From Bartonella sp. ML69XJBT (lineage in GTDB: Bacteria > Pseudomonadota > Alphaproteobacteria > Rhizobiales > Rhizobiaceae), in the NCBI RefSeq assembly GCF_028618515.1, contig NZ_JAQITB010000005.1, positions 1-64,000 on the forward strand: a stretch of 64,000 nucleotides of DNA, given 5' to 3'. Each line of letters begins with the position of its first letter. Positions within the stretch are counted from its first letter, which is position 1. The notes under the pieces were generated by a model. That model was not told the origin of the DNA. It did no database searches and worked only from the letters and a program-made list of their open reading frames with translations. Made by a program: the position numbers and the translations under genes. This document shows, piece after piece, positions 1-8,984 of this stretch.

Positions 1-10
1 CACTTAATTT

Positions 11-43
11 AAAAGCATCACAACAACACTCTCTGATGCTTTT
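11..43 (-). terminator. Terminator hairpin of infC copy A
   Basis: A perfect 10-bp inverted repeat (AAAAGCATCA / TGATGCTTTT) with a 13-nt loop lies about 60 bp past the infC stop codon. On the minus strand the 3' arm ends in four T and continues AT-rich, as in a weak intrinsic terminator. The same hairpin recurs exactly at 1768-1800. Confidence 0.6.
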
Positions 44-103
44 ACAACACGCCATACACTCAACTCTTTTATAATCTGTATTTTATATGATTCTCACAAA
101 GAA

Positions 104-640
104 TCATTTAGCTGCTATCACCATCATCATCTGGCGGCCTTCGAGTTTTGGCTCAGATTCAATTTTAGCAATTTCACTTGTATCTTCTTTAACCCGCTGA
201 AGAAGCTTTAATCCAAGATCTTGGTGAGCCATTTCACGTCCACGAAAACGCAAAGTGATCTTCACTTTATCACCATTACCAATAAAACGATGAATAGCTT
301 TGAGTTTTACACTATAATCATGAACGTCAACATTTGGGCGCATCTTAATCTCTTTGATTTCGATGACCTTTTGTTTTTTACGTGTCTCTGCAGCTTTTTT
401 TTGGGTTTGATATTTCAATTTTCCCAAATCAATGATCTTACACACTGGTGGTTCTGCATTTGGCACAATTTCAACCAGATCAAGCCCTGCTTCTGCAGCC
501 ATAGCAAGCGCCTCTTGTATTGCAACAACGCCTTGATGTTGCCCTTCATCGTTGATAAGTTGAACACGCGGAACGCGAATATCCTGATTTGAACGTGGTC
601 CGTCTTTTTGGGTAGGTGTTATTTTAAACGGTTTGCGAAT
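104..640 (-). CDS. infC: Translation initiation factor IF-3 (copy A)
   Basis: IF-3 binds the 30S subunit, prevents premature joining of the subunits and checks the start codon and initiator tRNA. The 178-residue product has the usual IF-3 length and both domains: an N-terminal half with [16 protein letters not shown] and a C-terminal half with [10 protein letters not shown] and the RFRGREM segment. The frame is open upstream of the first internal ATG (502) and reaches an ATT codon at 638-640, read as [23 protein letters not shown] lies about 9 nt before it. An ATT/AUU start is the classic infC feature and allows IF-3 to repress its own translation. Usually infC precedes rpmI-rplT; here those genes are 35 kb away. 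It diverges from the hydrolase at 816. A second copy, identical as far as I can read, lies at 1861-2397. Confidence 0.95.
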   Translation of the reverse strand: MRKPFKITPTQKDGPRSNQDIRVPRVQLINDEGQHQGVVAIQEALAMAAEAGLDLVEIVPNAEPPVCKIIDLGKLKYQTQKKAAETRKKQKVIEIKEIKMRPNVDVHDYSVKLKAIHRFIGNGDKVKITLRFRGREMAHQDLGLKLLQRVKEDTSEIAKIESEPKLEGRQMMMVIAAK

Positions 641-815
641 GGTTTATATTCCTTAATTCTGATTCATCTACAGCGTAATTTAATATACAATTATACACAG
701 AAAAACAACTAGGATTCGTGCTTTTTTCATATTTGATTTATGACTTTGAGATTTGATTTAGAGGATAAAAATTTTTCTTTTATGAGTATGAAGTGTTTTA
801 TGGAGAAAAGAAATT

Positions 816-1613
816 ATGGATCAGAATATTCCTTGCCAGTTTTTTTCGTTTGAAGGTACCTCTCTTGCGGTACGGCATCGCAAAGGGCGGGGTTCTCCAG
901 GTTTAGTTTGGCTTTCTGGCTATCAGTCTAATATGTTAAGAAGCAAAGCGATGTTGGTTGATGATTTTGCACAGAAGCATGATTTATCTTGTTTGCGTTT
1001 TGATTATTCTGGTCATGGAGAATCGGGGGGAGATTTTTTTCAAGGCACGATTTCACGTTGGGTTAAGGAAAGTTTAGCGGTTTTTGAAACCTATTGTGAA
1101 GGGCCACAAATAGTGGTTGGTTCTTCCATGGGGGGATGGATTGCCCTAAGACTTGCTATGTTGTTAGCGCAGCAAAAGAAGAGACTTGCTGGTATGATCT
1201 TAATTGCTCCAGCTCCTGATTTTACACAAACATTGCTAGAACCAGAATTAGGGACAGAAGAGTGGAAAATTTTGGAAGAAAAAGGCTATGTTGAACGACC
1301 TGGGGATGAAGATGATGAAACGATGCCCTTTACAAAAGCATTTATTGAAGATGGAAAAGATAACTGCGTTATGAAAGGATGCATTGATGCTGGTTGTCCG
1401 ATCCATATTCTCCAAGGGATGGAGGATGATAAAATACCCTATCAACATACATTGAATTTACTAAATCATTTACCTTTACAGGATGTAACATTGACACTTG
1501 TTCGTGATGCAGATCATCGATTTTCTCGCCCAAAAGATTTGGAATGCCTTGAGACAGTTTTGAGGTCATTGATTGATAAAATTTCTGAAAATTTTCTCGC
1601 AAAAGACGAATGA
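816..1613 (+). CDS. Alpha/beta hydrolase (copy A of a tandem pair)
   Basis: This 265-residue protein has the alpha/beta-hydrolase fold. The nucleophile elbow GSSMGG gives Ser104, the acid is probably Asp204 in GMEDDKIP, and His234 sits in DADHRFSR. A DYSGHGESGG segment near residue 63 matches the oxyanion/cap-side motif of ABHD10-like serine hydrolases. No signal peptide or membrane segment is seen, so it is probably a cytoplasmic esterase or thioesterase with unknown substrate. GGAG lies 10 nt before the ATG. It is the diverged partner of the gene at 2573: the first roughly 110 bp are identical, then substitutions accumulate, mostly in the C-terminal half. Residues 163-170 form an acidic insert (GDEDDETM) that differs from copy B. 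Confidence 0.85.
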   Translation: MDQNIPCQFFSFEGTSLAVRHRKGRGSPGLVWLSGYQSNMLRSKAMLVDDFAQKHDLSCLRFDYSGHGESGGDFFQGTISRWVKESLAVFETYCEGPQIVVGSSMGGWIALRLAMLLAQQKKRLAGMILIAPAPDFTQTLLEPELGTEEWKILEEKGYVERPGDEDDETMPFTKAFIEDGKDNCVMKGCIDAGCPIHILQGMEDDKIPYQHTLNLLNHLPLQDVTLTLVRDADHRFSRPKDLECLETVLRSLIDKISENFLAKDE

Positions 1614-1767
1614 TAAGATGTTTATCAAAAGCAGAAATTTGTTTTTTGATCATGAGTGCTTCTCTATTCTATCATTATTTATGCAAGATTGAAGCACTTT
1701 GATGAGAGACATTTAGCCTTTATAAAATACTCCCCCTGAAAGGTTGCGTACAGCTATCACTTAATTT

Positions 1768-1800
1768 AAAAGCATCACAACAACACTCTCTGATGCTTTT
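1768..1800 (-). terminator. Terminator hairpin of infC copy B
   Basis: Exact copy of the 11-43 hairpin: 10-bp stem, 13-nt loop, with a short T run on the minus strand after infC copy B. Confidence 0.6.
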
Positions 1801-1860
1801 ACAACACGCCATACACTCAACTCTTTTATAATCTGTATTTTATATGATTCTCACAAAGAA

Positions 1861-2397
1861 TCATTTAGCTGCTATCACCATCATCATCTGGCGGCCTTCG
1901 AGTTTTGGCTCAGATTCAATTTTAGCAATTTCACTTGTATCTTCTTTAACCCGCTGAAGAAGCTTTAATCCAAGATCTTGGTGAGCCATTTCACGTCCAC
2001 GAAAACGCAAAGTGATCTTCACTTTATCACCATTACCAATAAAACGATGAATAGCTTTGAGTTTTACACTATAATCATGAACGTCAACATTTGGGCGCAT
2101 CTTAATCTCTTTGATTTCGATGACCTTTTGTTTTTTACGTGTCTCTGCAGCTTTTTTTTGGGTTTGATATTTCAATTTTCCCAAATCAATGATCTTACAC
2201 ACTGGTGGTTCTGCATTTGGCACAATTTCAACCAGATCAAGCCCTGCTTCTGCAGCCATAGCAAGCGCCTCTTGTATTGCAACAACGCCTTGATGTTGCC
2301 CTTCATCGTTGATAAGTTGAACACGCGGAACGCGAATATCCTGATTTGAACGTGGTCCGTCTTTTTGGGTAGGTGTTATTTTAAACGGTTTGCGAAT
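1861..2397 (-). CDS. infC: Translation initiation factor IF-3 (copy B)
   Basis: The 178-residue product is identical to the copy at 104-640 and includes the same ATT initiation codon (2395-2397) and upstream AAGGA. Function is as for any IF-3: dissociation of 70S ribosomes and fidelity of initiation on the 30S subunit. Its promoter region, shared with the divergent hydrolase at 2573, is also unchanged, so both infC copies should be expressed in the same way. Two intact identical infC genes are unusual; because the AUU start normally allows IF-3 to limit its own synthesis, dosage may be buffered. Either copy could in principle be lost without effect. Confidence 0.95.
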   Translation of the reverse strand: MRKPFKITPTQKDGPRSNQDIRVPRVQLINDEGQHQGVVAIQEALAMAAEAGLDLVEIVPNAEPPVCKIIDLGKLKYQTQKKAAETRKKQKVIEIKEIKMRPNVDVHDYSVKLKAIHRFIGNGDKVKITLRFRGREMAHQDLGLKLLQRVKEDTSEIAKIESEPKLEGRQMMMVIAAK

Positions 2398-2572
2398 GGT
2401 TTATATTCCTTAATTCTGATTCATCTACAGCGTAATTTAATATACAATTATACACAGAAAAACAACTAGGATTCGTGCTTTTTTCATATTTGATTTATGA
2501 CTTTGAGATTTGATTTAGAGGATAAAAATTTTTCTTTTATGAGTATGAAGTGTTTTATGGAGAAAAGAAATT

Positions 2573-3355
2573 ATGGATCAGAATATTCCTTGCCAGTTTT
2601 TTTCGTTTGAAGGTACCTCTCTTGCGGTACGGCATCGCAAAGGGCGGGGTTCTCCAGGTTTAGTTTGGCTTTCTGGCTATCAATCCGATATGTTGGTGAG
2701 TCACGCGACATTGGTTGATGATTTTGCACAGAAGCATGATTTATCTTGTTTGCGTTTTGATTACTCTGGTCATGGAGAATCGGGGGGAGATTTTTTTCAA
2801 GGCACGATTTCACGTTGGGTTAAGGAAAGTTTAGCGGTTTTTGAAACCTATTGTGAAGGTCCACAAATAGTGGTTGGTACTTCTATGGGGGGATGGATTG
2901 CCCTAAGACTTGCTATGTTGTTAGCGCAGCAAAAGAAGAGACTTGCTGGTATGATCTTAATTGCTCCAGCTCCTGATTTTACACAAACATTGATAGAACC
3001 ACAGTTAGGTCCGAAGGAATGGAAAATTTTGGAAGAAAAAGGCTATATTGAACGACCTGTGGATGATAATAATGATGACCCGACGCCCTTTACAAAAGCG
3101 TTGATTGAAGATGGGCGAAATAACCGAGTTATGGAAGGGCGTATTGATCTTGGCTGTCCGATCCATATTCTTCAAGGGATGCAGGATAATGATATACCCT
3201 ATCAACATACATTGAATTTACTAAATCATTTACCTTTACAGGATGTAACATTGACACTTGTTCCTGATGCAGATCACGGATTTTCACGCCCAAAAGATTT
3301 GGAATGCTTTGAGACAGCGTTGAGGTCATTGATTGATAAAATCAATATAAGATAG
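2573..3355 (+). CDS. Alpha/beta hydrolase (copy B of a tandem pair)
   Basis: A 260-residue paralogue of the 816 gene with the same alpha/beta-hydrolase layout: nucleophile elbow GTSMGG (Ser104), acid in GMQDNDIP, and histidine in DADHGFSR. The residue after the catalytic His is Gly here and Arg in copy A. Other differences concentrate at residues 36-45 (SDMLVSHATL) and 140-195, including an Asn/Asp-rich loop (VDDNNDDPT). The C-terminus is five residues shorter. The start and ribosome-binding site are identical to copy A. The substrate is unknown; the cap-region changes could alter specificity. The metalloprotease gene follows 34 bp downstream on the same strand, so the two may be cotranscribed. 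Confidence 0.85.
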   Translation: MDQNIPCQFFSFEGTSLAVRHRKGRGSPGLVWLSGYQSDMLVSHATLVDDFAQKHDLSCLRFDYSGHGESGGDFFQGTISRWVKESLAVFETYCEGPQIVVGTSMGGWIALRLAMLLAQQKKRLAGMILIAPAPDFTQTLIEPQLGPKEWKILEEKGYIERPVDDNNDDPTPFTKALIEDGRNNRVMEGRIDLGCPIHILQGMQDNDIPYQHTLNLLNHLPLQDVTLTLVPDADHGFSRPKDLECFETALRSLIDKINIR

Positions 3356-3389
3356 AGATCCAACTTACTGATAATCAAGGGTATAATAT

Positions 3390-4136
3390 ATGACTGTTTA
3401 TGAGCAGCCTTTTATTTTTTCTGATCGCATTGTGCCTATACGGGTACGTGAACATGAACATGCGCGCCGACTTACATTACGTATTGATGCAAGGTGTCAG
3501 GAAATTGTTGTAACAACGCCACCAGCGGTGAGTCTCTGTTCGATTCAAGATTTTATTGAAAAGCATCGATCTTGGATTGAGGTACGCCTTACGCGCGTAC
3601 AAATTACTCACGAAAATTCTTATCTCAAAGAGGGAATAACGATTCCTATATTGGGTGTAGTGCATACCATAAGACATAAAGCAGGGCGTGGGATAACAGA
3701 AATCATTACAGGAGATGGCGAAAAAGAGCCTCAAATTATCGTTTATGGTCAATTAGAGCATTTACCAAGACGTGTTGCTGATGTTTTAAAAAAGCAGGCT
3801 GCGTGCATTATAACACCATTGGTGGGACATTATGCACATAAAATAGAGCGTAAAGTAAAATCAATTTGTTATAAAGATACGAAAAGTCGTTGGGGTTCTT
3901 GTTCAATAAGAGGAAATCTCTCTTTTTCGTGGCGTCTTATTATGGCACCAAAAGAAATTGTTGAATATGTTGTTGCGCATGAGGTTGCTCATCTTGTTGA
4001 AATGAATCACGGCCCAAGATTTTGGGCTCTTTGTGAAAAACTTTGTCCCGAAAGTAAAAAACATCGAGCTTGGTTGAAGGAAAATGGTCATAAGTTGCAG
4101 GCTATCGATTTTCATTCATATAAGCTAGAAATATGA
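3390..4136 (+). CDS. YgjP/DUF45-type zinc metalloprotease
   Basis: A 248-residue protein of the M48-like YgjP family (DUF45, often labelled SprT-like). The zinc site is clear: HEVAH at residues 197-201 supplies two histidines and the catalytic Glu198, and His207 in NHGPRFW is the likely third ligand. The segment SRWGSCS near residue 166 is the family's other hallmark. No signal peptide is present, so it should act in the cytoplasm; its substrates are unknown for the family. It lies just after the second hydrolase copy, an arrangement I recall from other Rhizobiales next to infC, which supports unit B as the original position. Confidence 0.85.
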   Translation: MTVYEQPFIFSDRIVPIRVREHEHARRLTLRIDARCQEIVVTTPPAVSLCSIQDFIEKHRSWIEVRLTRVQITHENSYLKEGITIPILGVVHTIRHKAGRGITEIITGDGEKEPQIIVYGQLEHLPRRVADVLKKQAACIITPLVGHYAHKIERKVKSICYKDTKSRWGSCSIRGNLSFSWRLIMAPKEIVEYVVAHEVAHLVEMNHGPRFWALCEKLCPESKKHRAWLKENGHKLQAIDFHSYKLEI

Positions 4137-4147
4137 AAAAACTTGAA

Positions 4148-4246
4148 GAAGACAATATTCGGCGGAACTTTTTATTGAACAGTTTATTATATATGTGCCT
4201 CATGACATGATGAGGAATGCATTGAAGCCTCAGCAATATTGTCTTC
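4148..4246 (+). other. Candidate structured RNA element before dapE
   Basis: A 12-bp perfect inverted repeat (GAAGACAATATT at 4148-4159, AATATTGTCTTC at 4235-4246) encloses alternative inner hairpins. CCTCAT (4198-4203) can pair with ATGAGG (4210-4215), or the TGAGG there can pair with CCTCA around 4228-4232. The pairings are mutually exclusive. It sits between the metalloprotease stop and dapE, about 105 bp before the dapE start, and matches no riboswitch I recognise. Confidence 0.35.
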
Positions 4247-4350
4247 CCCTGCTTAGTTTGCTGAGTGTCTTCAATGTTTTTACTTTATCTTTTTTATAAT
4301 TCAGCTTAATAATATTTCATAATTCTTAAATTGAGATTGGAAGAGCGCTT

Positions 4351-5523
4351 ATGCCTGTCCTTAGAGATTCCGTTCAGCTATTACAGGCACTTATTCGTTG
4401 CCCTTCTGTTACGCCTCACGAAGCAGGTGTTTTATCAACTTTGGAACAATTTCTCACAAAGATAGGGTTTCATATTGAGCGTCCTGTTTTTTCAGATAAA
4501 AATACAGAAGATGTCGAAAATCTTTATGCCAAGATAGGAAAAGAAGGACCGCATCTTATGTTTGCGGGTCATACGGATGTTGTACCGCCAGGGGCATTGG
4601 AACAGTGGACATATCCTCCTTTTGCAGCTGTGATAGATCAAGGGAAATTGTATGGGCGTGGTGCTGTTGATATGAAGGGTGGGATTGCTTGTTTTGTTGC
4701 AGCACTTGCTCGAGTTCTTGAGAAAAGATCCATTAAAGGAATGGTAAGTCTTTTGATTACCGGTGACGAAGAGGGACCAGCACTGAATGGTACGGTTAAA
4801 CTTCTCAAATGGGCGGAACAAAAAGGTGAAAAATGGACTGCCGCTCTTGTAGGTGAACCAACAAGCGTAAAAACGGTTGGTGATATGATAAAAATTGGTC
4901 GTCGGGGGTCAATTTCTGGTATTATTACCGTTAAAGGTCGCCAAGGTCATGTTGCTTTTCCGGAGCGGGCAGCCAATCCTTTGCCTTTAGCAAGCCAACT
5001 TCTTCAAGCATTAACACAAACGACCTTAGATCAAGGCACAGAAGATTTTCCACCAAGCAATTTAGAATTAACATCCATTGATACAGGGAATTCTGCAGTG
5101 AATGTTATTCCAGCACAAGCGACAATTCGCTTTAATATACGTTACAACGATCTTTGGACAAAAGAAATGCTTATGAGGGAAATTGAAAAACGTCTCACCT
5201 CAGTACAATCAACAAACAACAGTGATCAATTGCCCTTCTATCAACTTGAATGGATTCCAAGTTTGGGTGATGTTTTTTTGACCAAAAATGATAAACTTAT
5301 TCATACATTATCCAATGCTATTAAAAGCATAACAGGGCATATACCAGAATGTTCAACTTCTGGGGGAAGTTCGGATGCGCGGTTTATTAAAGATTATTGC
5401 CCAGTCGTTGAATTTGGCTTACCAGGTCAGACAATGCATATGGTAGATGAATGTGTAGCTCTCGATGCATTGGAGACTCTCACGGCTGTTTATGAACGTT
5501 TCATTGTTGATTTTTTTGCATAA
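4351..5523 (+). CDS. dapE: Succinyl-diaminopimelate desuccinylase
   Basis: DapE hydrolyses N-succinyl-LL-diaminopimelate to LL-diaminopimelate and succinate in the lysine/peptidoglycan DAP pathway, using two zinc ions. The 390-residue length fits the family. M20 peptidase motifs are in place: GHTDVVPPG (His74, Asp76), [10 protein letters not shown] (bridging Asp107), GDEEG (Glu140 general base, Glu141), the GEPT segment, and His in the C-terminal MHMVDE. GGAAGAG precedes the ATG. The partner succinyltransferase gene dapD is 22 kb away at 26690. In many Rhizobiales dapD and dapE lie close together near truA-fmt-def, so the cluster appears split here. Confidence 0.95.
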   Translation: MPVLRDSVQLLQALIRCPSVTPHEAGVLSTLEQFLTKIGFHIERPVFSDKNTEDVENLYAKIGKEGPHLMFAGHTDVVPPGALEQWTYPPFAAVIDQGKLYGRGAVDMKGGIACFVAALARVLEKRSIKGMVSLLITGDEEGPALNGTVKLLKWAEQKGEKWTAALVGEPTSVKTVGDMIKIGRRGSISGIITVKGRQGHVAFPERAANPLPLASQLLQALTQTTLDQGTEDFPPSNLELTSIDTGNSAVNVIPAQATIRFNIRYNDLWTKEMLMREIEKRLTSVQSTNNSDQLPFYQLEWIPSLGDVFLTKNDKLIHTLSNAIKSITGHIPECSTSGGSSDARFIKDYCPVVEFGLPGQTMHMVDECVALDALETLTAVYERFIVDFFA

Positions 5524-5625
5524 TGAAGGAAGCGATTGTTTTTTCAAAAACATTTCTTCAACAAATTGAAAGCTATGAATATGATAGCATAATTGATGTC
5601 ATGAAAGATAAAAATGATAGGGATT

Positions 5626-6828
5626 TCAGTTTGCCAATTGGTTGATAACATAATCAAGAAGGATTCGTCCTTTGTCTGTCGCTTTTAAGCGTTGATTTCC
5701 TGTCATTTCTACTAGCCCTTGTTGTTGCAAATCGATAAGCTTTTTCATTGGTAAACCCTTGGTATTTAGGGCTTCATAACGTGAAAGATCCAAACCTTCG
5801 CAAAGACGCAACCCCATGAGGAGCATCTCATTTGCTTGTTGCTTAAGAGTCAAGAGTTCTGTTTCAATACAACCATGTCCTGTAGTTTCTACCAATTCAA
5901 GCCAATGTTCGGGATATTTCTCATTGATTGTCACATAACGTTCACGGTTTTCAATTTGAGAGACAGATGCTTTTGAAGAAGTAGGACAATGATTTACTGA
6001 GGATTCGATAAAGCGTCCATGGGCTCCTGGACCAAAGCCTGCATATTCATGATAACGCCAATAGAGAAGGTTATGAGCTGATTCGGCACCAGGGGTTGCA
6101 TGATTTGAAATCTCATAGGCTGGTAGCCCATGCCGCGTAGTTATTTCTTGGGTAAGATGATACAGGTCTGCTGCGAGTTCTGATGGGGGAAGGATAAGCC
6201 TTCCTACGTCATGAAGTCGTTTAAAAGCCGTTCCCTCTTCGATAGTTAATTGGTAAAGAGAAAGATGATCTGCTGCAAAATCCAGTGCTTGAAAAAGTTC
6301 ACATTTCCATTGTTCAAGGGTTTGTTCTGGGCGAGCATAAATGAGATCAAAGGATAAACGTGGAAAGATTTCCCGCGCTAGAGCAATAGCGTGAAGGGCT
6401 TGTTTTACATCATGGAGTCTGCCAAGTTTTCTCAGTGCGTGATCATTGAGTGCTTGTACACCTAAGGACAAGCGGTTAACGCCTGCTGCGCGATATCCGC
6501 GAAAGCGTTCTGCTTCCACACTTGATGGATTAGCTTCCAGTGTAATTTCAACTTTATCATCAATTGTCCATTTTCTAGCAAGAGCTTGCAATAAGGCATC
6601 AACAGTTTGAGGCGTCATAAGAGAGGGCGTTCCTCCACCAATAAAAATGCTGGTAATATGACGTGGACCTATTTTATGATATTGTGTTTCTATTTCACGT
6701 TCAAAGGCGGTTACAAAACGTGGCTGATCAACACCATGCACACGAACATGGGAATTAAAGTCACAATAGGGACATTTTGCAGCGCAAAAGGGCCAGTGAA
6801 TGTAAATGCCAAAGAATGCTTCATTCAT
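5626..6828 (-). CDS. hemW: Radical SAM heme chaperone HemW
   Basis: A HemW-family protein (formerly oxygen-independent coproporphyrinogen oxidase-like, HemN-related) that binds a 4Fe-4S cluster and SAM and is thought to deliver heme to target proteins. The radical SAM motif CAAKCPYC gives Cys15, Cys19 and Cys22, preceded by [15 protein letters not shown] near residue 66 is the SAM-binding glycine motif. It has the short HemW N-terminus rather than the extended one of true HemN. The 400-residue length is typical. Its ATG overlaps the rdgB stop by 4 nt, so the two are translationally coupled. Confidence 0.9.
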   Translation of the reverse strand: MNEAFFGIYIHWPFCAAKCPYCDFNSHVRVHGVDQPRFVTAFEREIETQYHKIGPRHITSIFIGGGTPSLMTPQTVDALLQALARKWTIDDKVEITLEANPSSVEAERFRGYRAAGVNRLSLGVQALNDHALRKLGRLHDVKQALHAIALAREIFPRLSFDLIYARPEQTLEQWKCELFQALDFAADHLSLYQLTIEEGTAFKRLHDVGRLILPPSELAADLYHLTQEITTRHGLPAYEISNHATPGAESAHNLLYWRYHEYAGFGPGAHGRFIESSVNHCPTSSKASVSQIENRERYVTINEKYPEHWLELVETTGHGCIETELLTLKQQANEMLLMGLRLCEGLDLSRYEALNTKGLPMKKLIDLQQQGLVEMTGNQRLKATDKGRILLDYVINQLAN

Positions 6829-7475
6829 GAGAGTGTTAAAAGGTTTTCAGCTAAAAGTTTGAAAGCACGTGCACGATGTGAGAGTGGGGGTGTTTTATCA
6901 TGGAGTTTCCAGCCATGTTTTTGCTCCGTTGACATTTCTCCAAAGGTATTTTCATATCCATCTGGTAAAAAAATGGGATCAAAACCAAAACCTTTATCTC
7001 CTCGTGGAGGCCAAATAAATGTTCCTTCAACGCATCCACGAAAATAATCGGTATGAGCATCGGGCCATGCAATGCAAATAACGGATATAAAACGGCATTT
7101 TCGTTGGCTTTTTTCATACGCTCCGTTTTTTTGTAGTTCATCTTCTATTTTTTGCATAGCCTTTGAAAAGTCACGTGTGCCATCAGGTTGTAGGGCAAGA
7201 TCAGCTGTATAAACACCCGGAGCGCCATTTAATGCGTCCACTTCGAGACCTGAATCATCTGAAAGGGCTGGAAGTCCTGTATTTTTTGCTGCTGCAAAGG
7301 CTTTTATATAGGCATTTTCTTCAAATGTTGTTCCTGTTTCTTTTGGTTCTGGCAATCCAAGTTCTTTTGCGGATTGTATTGTCAATCCGAAAGGCGCAAA
7401 CAGTGTAGTAATTTCATGCAATTTACCGGTGTTATGTGTAGCAATAACGAGTTTTTCGGCTGCTATGCTTCTCAT
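6825..7475 (-). CDS. rdgB: XTP/dITP pyrophosphatase (RdgB/HAM1)
   Basis: Cleaves non-canonical purine NTPs (dITP, XTP) to NMP and pyrophosphate, keeping them out of DNA. Family landmarks are the N-terminal [11 protein letters not shown], the [20 protein letters not shown] segment with the metal-binding and catalytic acids, and GFGFDPIF with SHRARAF near the C-terminus. Two ATG codons compete. The one at 7475 has GGAG 8 nt upstream, whereas the one at 7481 would leave only about 2 nt, so I chose 7475 (216 residues). In related Rhizobiales rph (RNase PH) usually sits between rdgB and hrcA; here it is absent. Confidence 0.92.
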   Translation of the reverse strand: MRSIAAEKLVIATHNTGKLHEITTLFAPFGLTIQSAKELGLPEPKETGTTFEENAYIKAFAAAKNTGLPALSDDSGLEVDALNGAPGVYTADLALQPDGTRDFSKAMQKIEDELQKNGAYEKSQRKCRFISVICIAWPDAHTDYFRGCVEGTFIWPPRGDKGFGFDPIFLPDGYENTFGEMSTEQKHGWKLHDKTPPLSHRARAFKLLAENLLTLS

Positions 7476-7789
7476 AGGCATTTCTCCAGAAGTGAAAAGG
7501 GGACTATTTTGTGCTAAAATTAATTGGAATGCTTAATATATACAAATTATGCCAGATTTTATACAATGTTCTCTTTTTTGCAAATTTATGAATATTTAGC
7601 CACATGAAATCTTTCATATTTTGTACTAACAGTGATTGTCTTGAAAAGACATAAAGACGGTCTTTTTTTGATGATGGCATTTTTTATAATAAATATATGC
7701 TATGCTTTCACTGCTTTAGTCTATTTGACCAAACTTTGGCAAAACTTATATAAGAGAGAGAAGTGTTTTAAAGTAGTGAAACAAGCGTG
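7476..7789. other. Intergenic region rdgB-hrcA, no gene
   Basis: About 310 bp of AT-rich sequence between two divergent genes. No open frame resembling RNase PH is present. It must hold the promoters of rdgB-hemW and hrcA-grpE. A hairpin with a T7 tract (7644-7669) points along the plus strand but follows no annotated plus-strand gene. Confidence 0.5.
7644..7669 (+). terminator. Orphan terminator-like hairpin
   Basis: AAAAGAC (7644-7650) pairs with GTCTTTT (7660-7666) across a 9-nt loop and runs into seven T. An alternative GTCTT/AAGAC hairpin overlaps at 7638-7650. No plus-strand gene ends nearby, so it could end a short transcript, act as an hrcA leader attenuator, or be a relic. Confidence 0.35.
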
Positions 7790-8860
7790 ATGAAACACAA
7801 ACCTATTGATGATGAACTAAAATATCTTGATGAGCGTTCGCGAGATATCTTTCGCCATATTGTGGAAGCTTATCTTAATGATGGTGAACCTGTAGGATCA
7901 CGAAATCTTTCAAAGCTTTTGCGACAGACGTTATCACCAGCAACGATTCGCAATGTGATGAGTGATCTTGAACATCTTGGTTTAATTTATGCACCTCACG
8001 TATCTGCAGGTCGGATGCCAACACAATCGGGATTGCGATTTTTTGTTGATGCATTTATGGAAGCGGGTGATTTGCCAAACGAAGAGCGTGAAAGCATTGA
8101 AGCTCAAGTTAAAGAAGCCGGTCATGCACAATCGGTTGAACATTTTCTCGTTCAAGCAAGTCGCGTTCTTTCAGATCTTTCTCGTGGTGCAGGGCTTGTT
8201 CTGGCAACAAAGTATGAAGGTACATTAAAGCATATTGAATTTGTGCGCCTTGATGGGGAGCACGCTCTTGCTGTTTTAGTAACACAACAAGGAGAGGTAG
8301 AAAATCGTATTGTTCATTTACCAGAAGGGGTTACCCATGCGCAATTGACAGAAGCAACAAATTTTCTTAATGCCCATATTCATGGGCGCACATTGAGTGA
8401 AGCAAAAGAAGAAATAGCACGTTTATGTGCAGAAACACGGGCTGCGCTTGATCATTTATCCCATCATCTTGTTGAAACGGGATTAGCACTCCTGGGAGGA
8501 GAAGATGCTGATCATAAAATACACCTTATTGTTCGTGGGCGCAGTAATTTGCTTGAAGATGTGAAAGCAGAAGAAGATTTAGAGCGGTTACGGCATTTAT
8601 TTGATGATCTTGAAACACGTGAAAGTATGGCACAGCTTCTCGATTTAACCGATGAAGGTTCGGGAGTTCGTATCTTTATTGGTTCGGAAAATAAGTTGTT
8701 TTCGCTTTCTGGTTCTTCTTTAGTCGTCGCACCTTATCGTGATTCAAAACAAAGGGTGATTGGCGCTTTAGGAGTGATTGGACCCACACGGCTGAATTAT
8801 GCAAGAATTGTACCTATGGTTGATTATACAGCACAACTTGTATCGCAACTGTTGCGTTAA
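7790..8860 (+). CDS. hrcA: Heat-inducible transcription repressor HrcA
   Basis: HrcA represses chaperone genes by binding CIRCE operators; its folding depends on GroEL. The 356-residue product begins with the winged-helix region (ERSRDIFRHIVEAYLNDGEPVGSRNLSK, residues about 15-42) and the SPATIRNVMSDLEHLGLIYAPHVSAGRMPT signature, followed by the GAF-like core. I use the ATG at 7790; a GTG lies directly before it. It is followed by grpE 124 bp downstream, the usual hrcA-grpE pairing. I saw no convincing CIRCE inverted repeat in this window, so its target, probably groESL, lies elsewhere. Confidence 0.95.
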   Translation: MKHKPIDDELKYLDERSRDIFRHIVEAYLNDGEPVGSRNLSKLLRQTLSPATIRNVMSDLEHLGLIYAPHVSAGRMPTQSGLRFFVDAFMEAGDLPNEERESIEAQVKEAGHAQSVEHFLVQASRVLSDLSRGAGLVLATKYEGTLKHIEFVRLDGEHALAVLVTQQGEVENRIVHLPEGVTHAQLTEATNFLNAHIHGRTLSEAKEEIARLCAETRAALDHLSHHLVETGLALLGGEDADHKIHLIVRGRSNLLEDVKAEEDLERLRHLFDDLETRESMAQLLDLTDEGSGVRIFIGSENKLFSLSGSSLVVAPYRDSKQRVIGALGVIGPTRLNYARIVPMVDYTAQLVSQLLR

Positions 8861-8984
8861 AATAACCAAGTGAATATTTATACTATAGACGTTCATTGTA
8901 TTAAGATACGTAAATACCCCTTGATTTTTGTCTGCAAAATTTCGATATCGAGAATAACAAATCTTATGAAGGAATGGAATTTTT

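Larger units (their letters stand above)
1..1581. repeat. Tandem duplication unit A (infC + hydrolase)
   Basis: Positions 1 to about 925 read identically to 1758 to about 2682, an offset of 1757 bp. This covers the terminator hairpin, infC, the divergent intergenic region and the first 35 or so codons of the hydrolase. From there to about 1581 / 3340 the copies remain homologous but carry scattered substitutions. The unit may extend left of the window. A unique spacer of about 175 bp (1582-1757) separates the copies. Confidence 0.9.
1758..3340. repeat. Tandem duplication unit B (infC + hydrolase)
   Basis: Second copy of the infC/hydrolase unit in direct orientation. It abuts the metalloprotease gene at 3390, which suggests that the right-hand flank is the ancestral one and that the duplication arose within the block. 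The sharp change from identity to divergence near 2683 implies either recent gene conversion of the left half or strong constraint on infC. Confidence 0.9.

Noticed and set aside
221-592. 123-codon plus-strand frame opposite infC (also at 1978-2349)
   Set aside because: It is antisense to the well-supported IF-3 frame, carries no recognisable motif, and is duplicated only because infC is.
1369-1653. Minus-strand frame across the end of hydrolase copy A
   Set aside because: Shadow of the hydrolase reading frame; no ribosome-binding site and no family resemblance.
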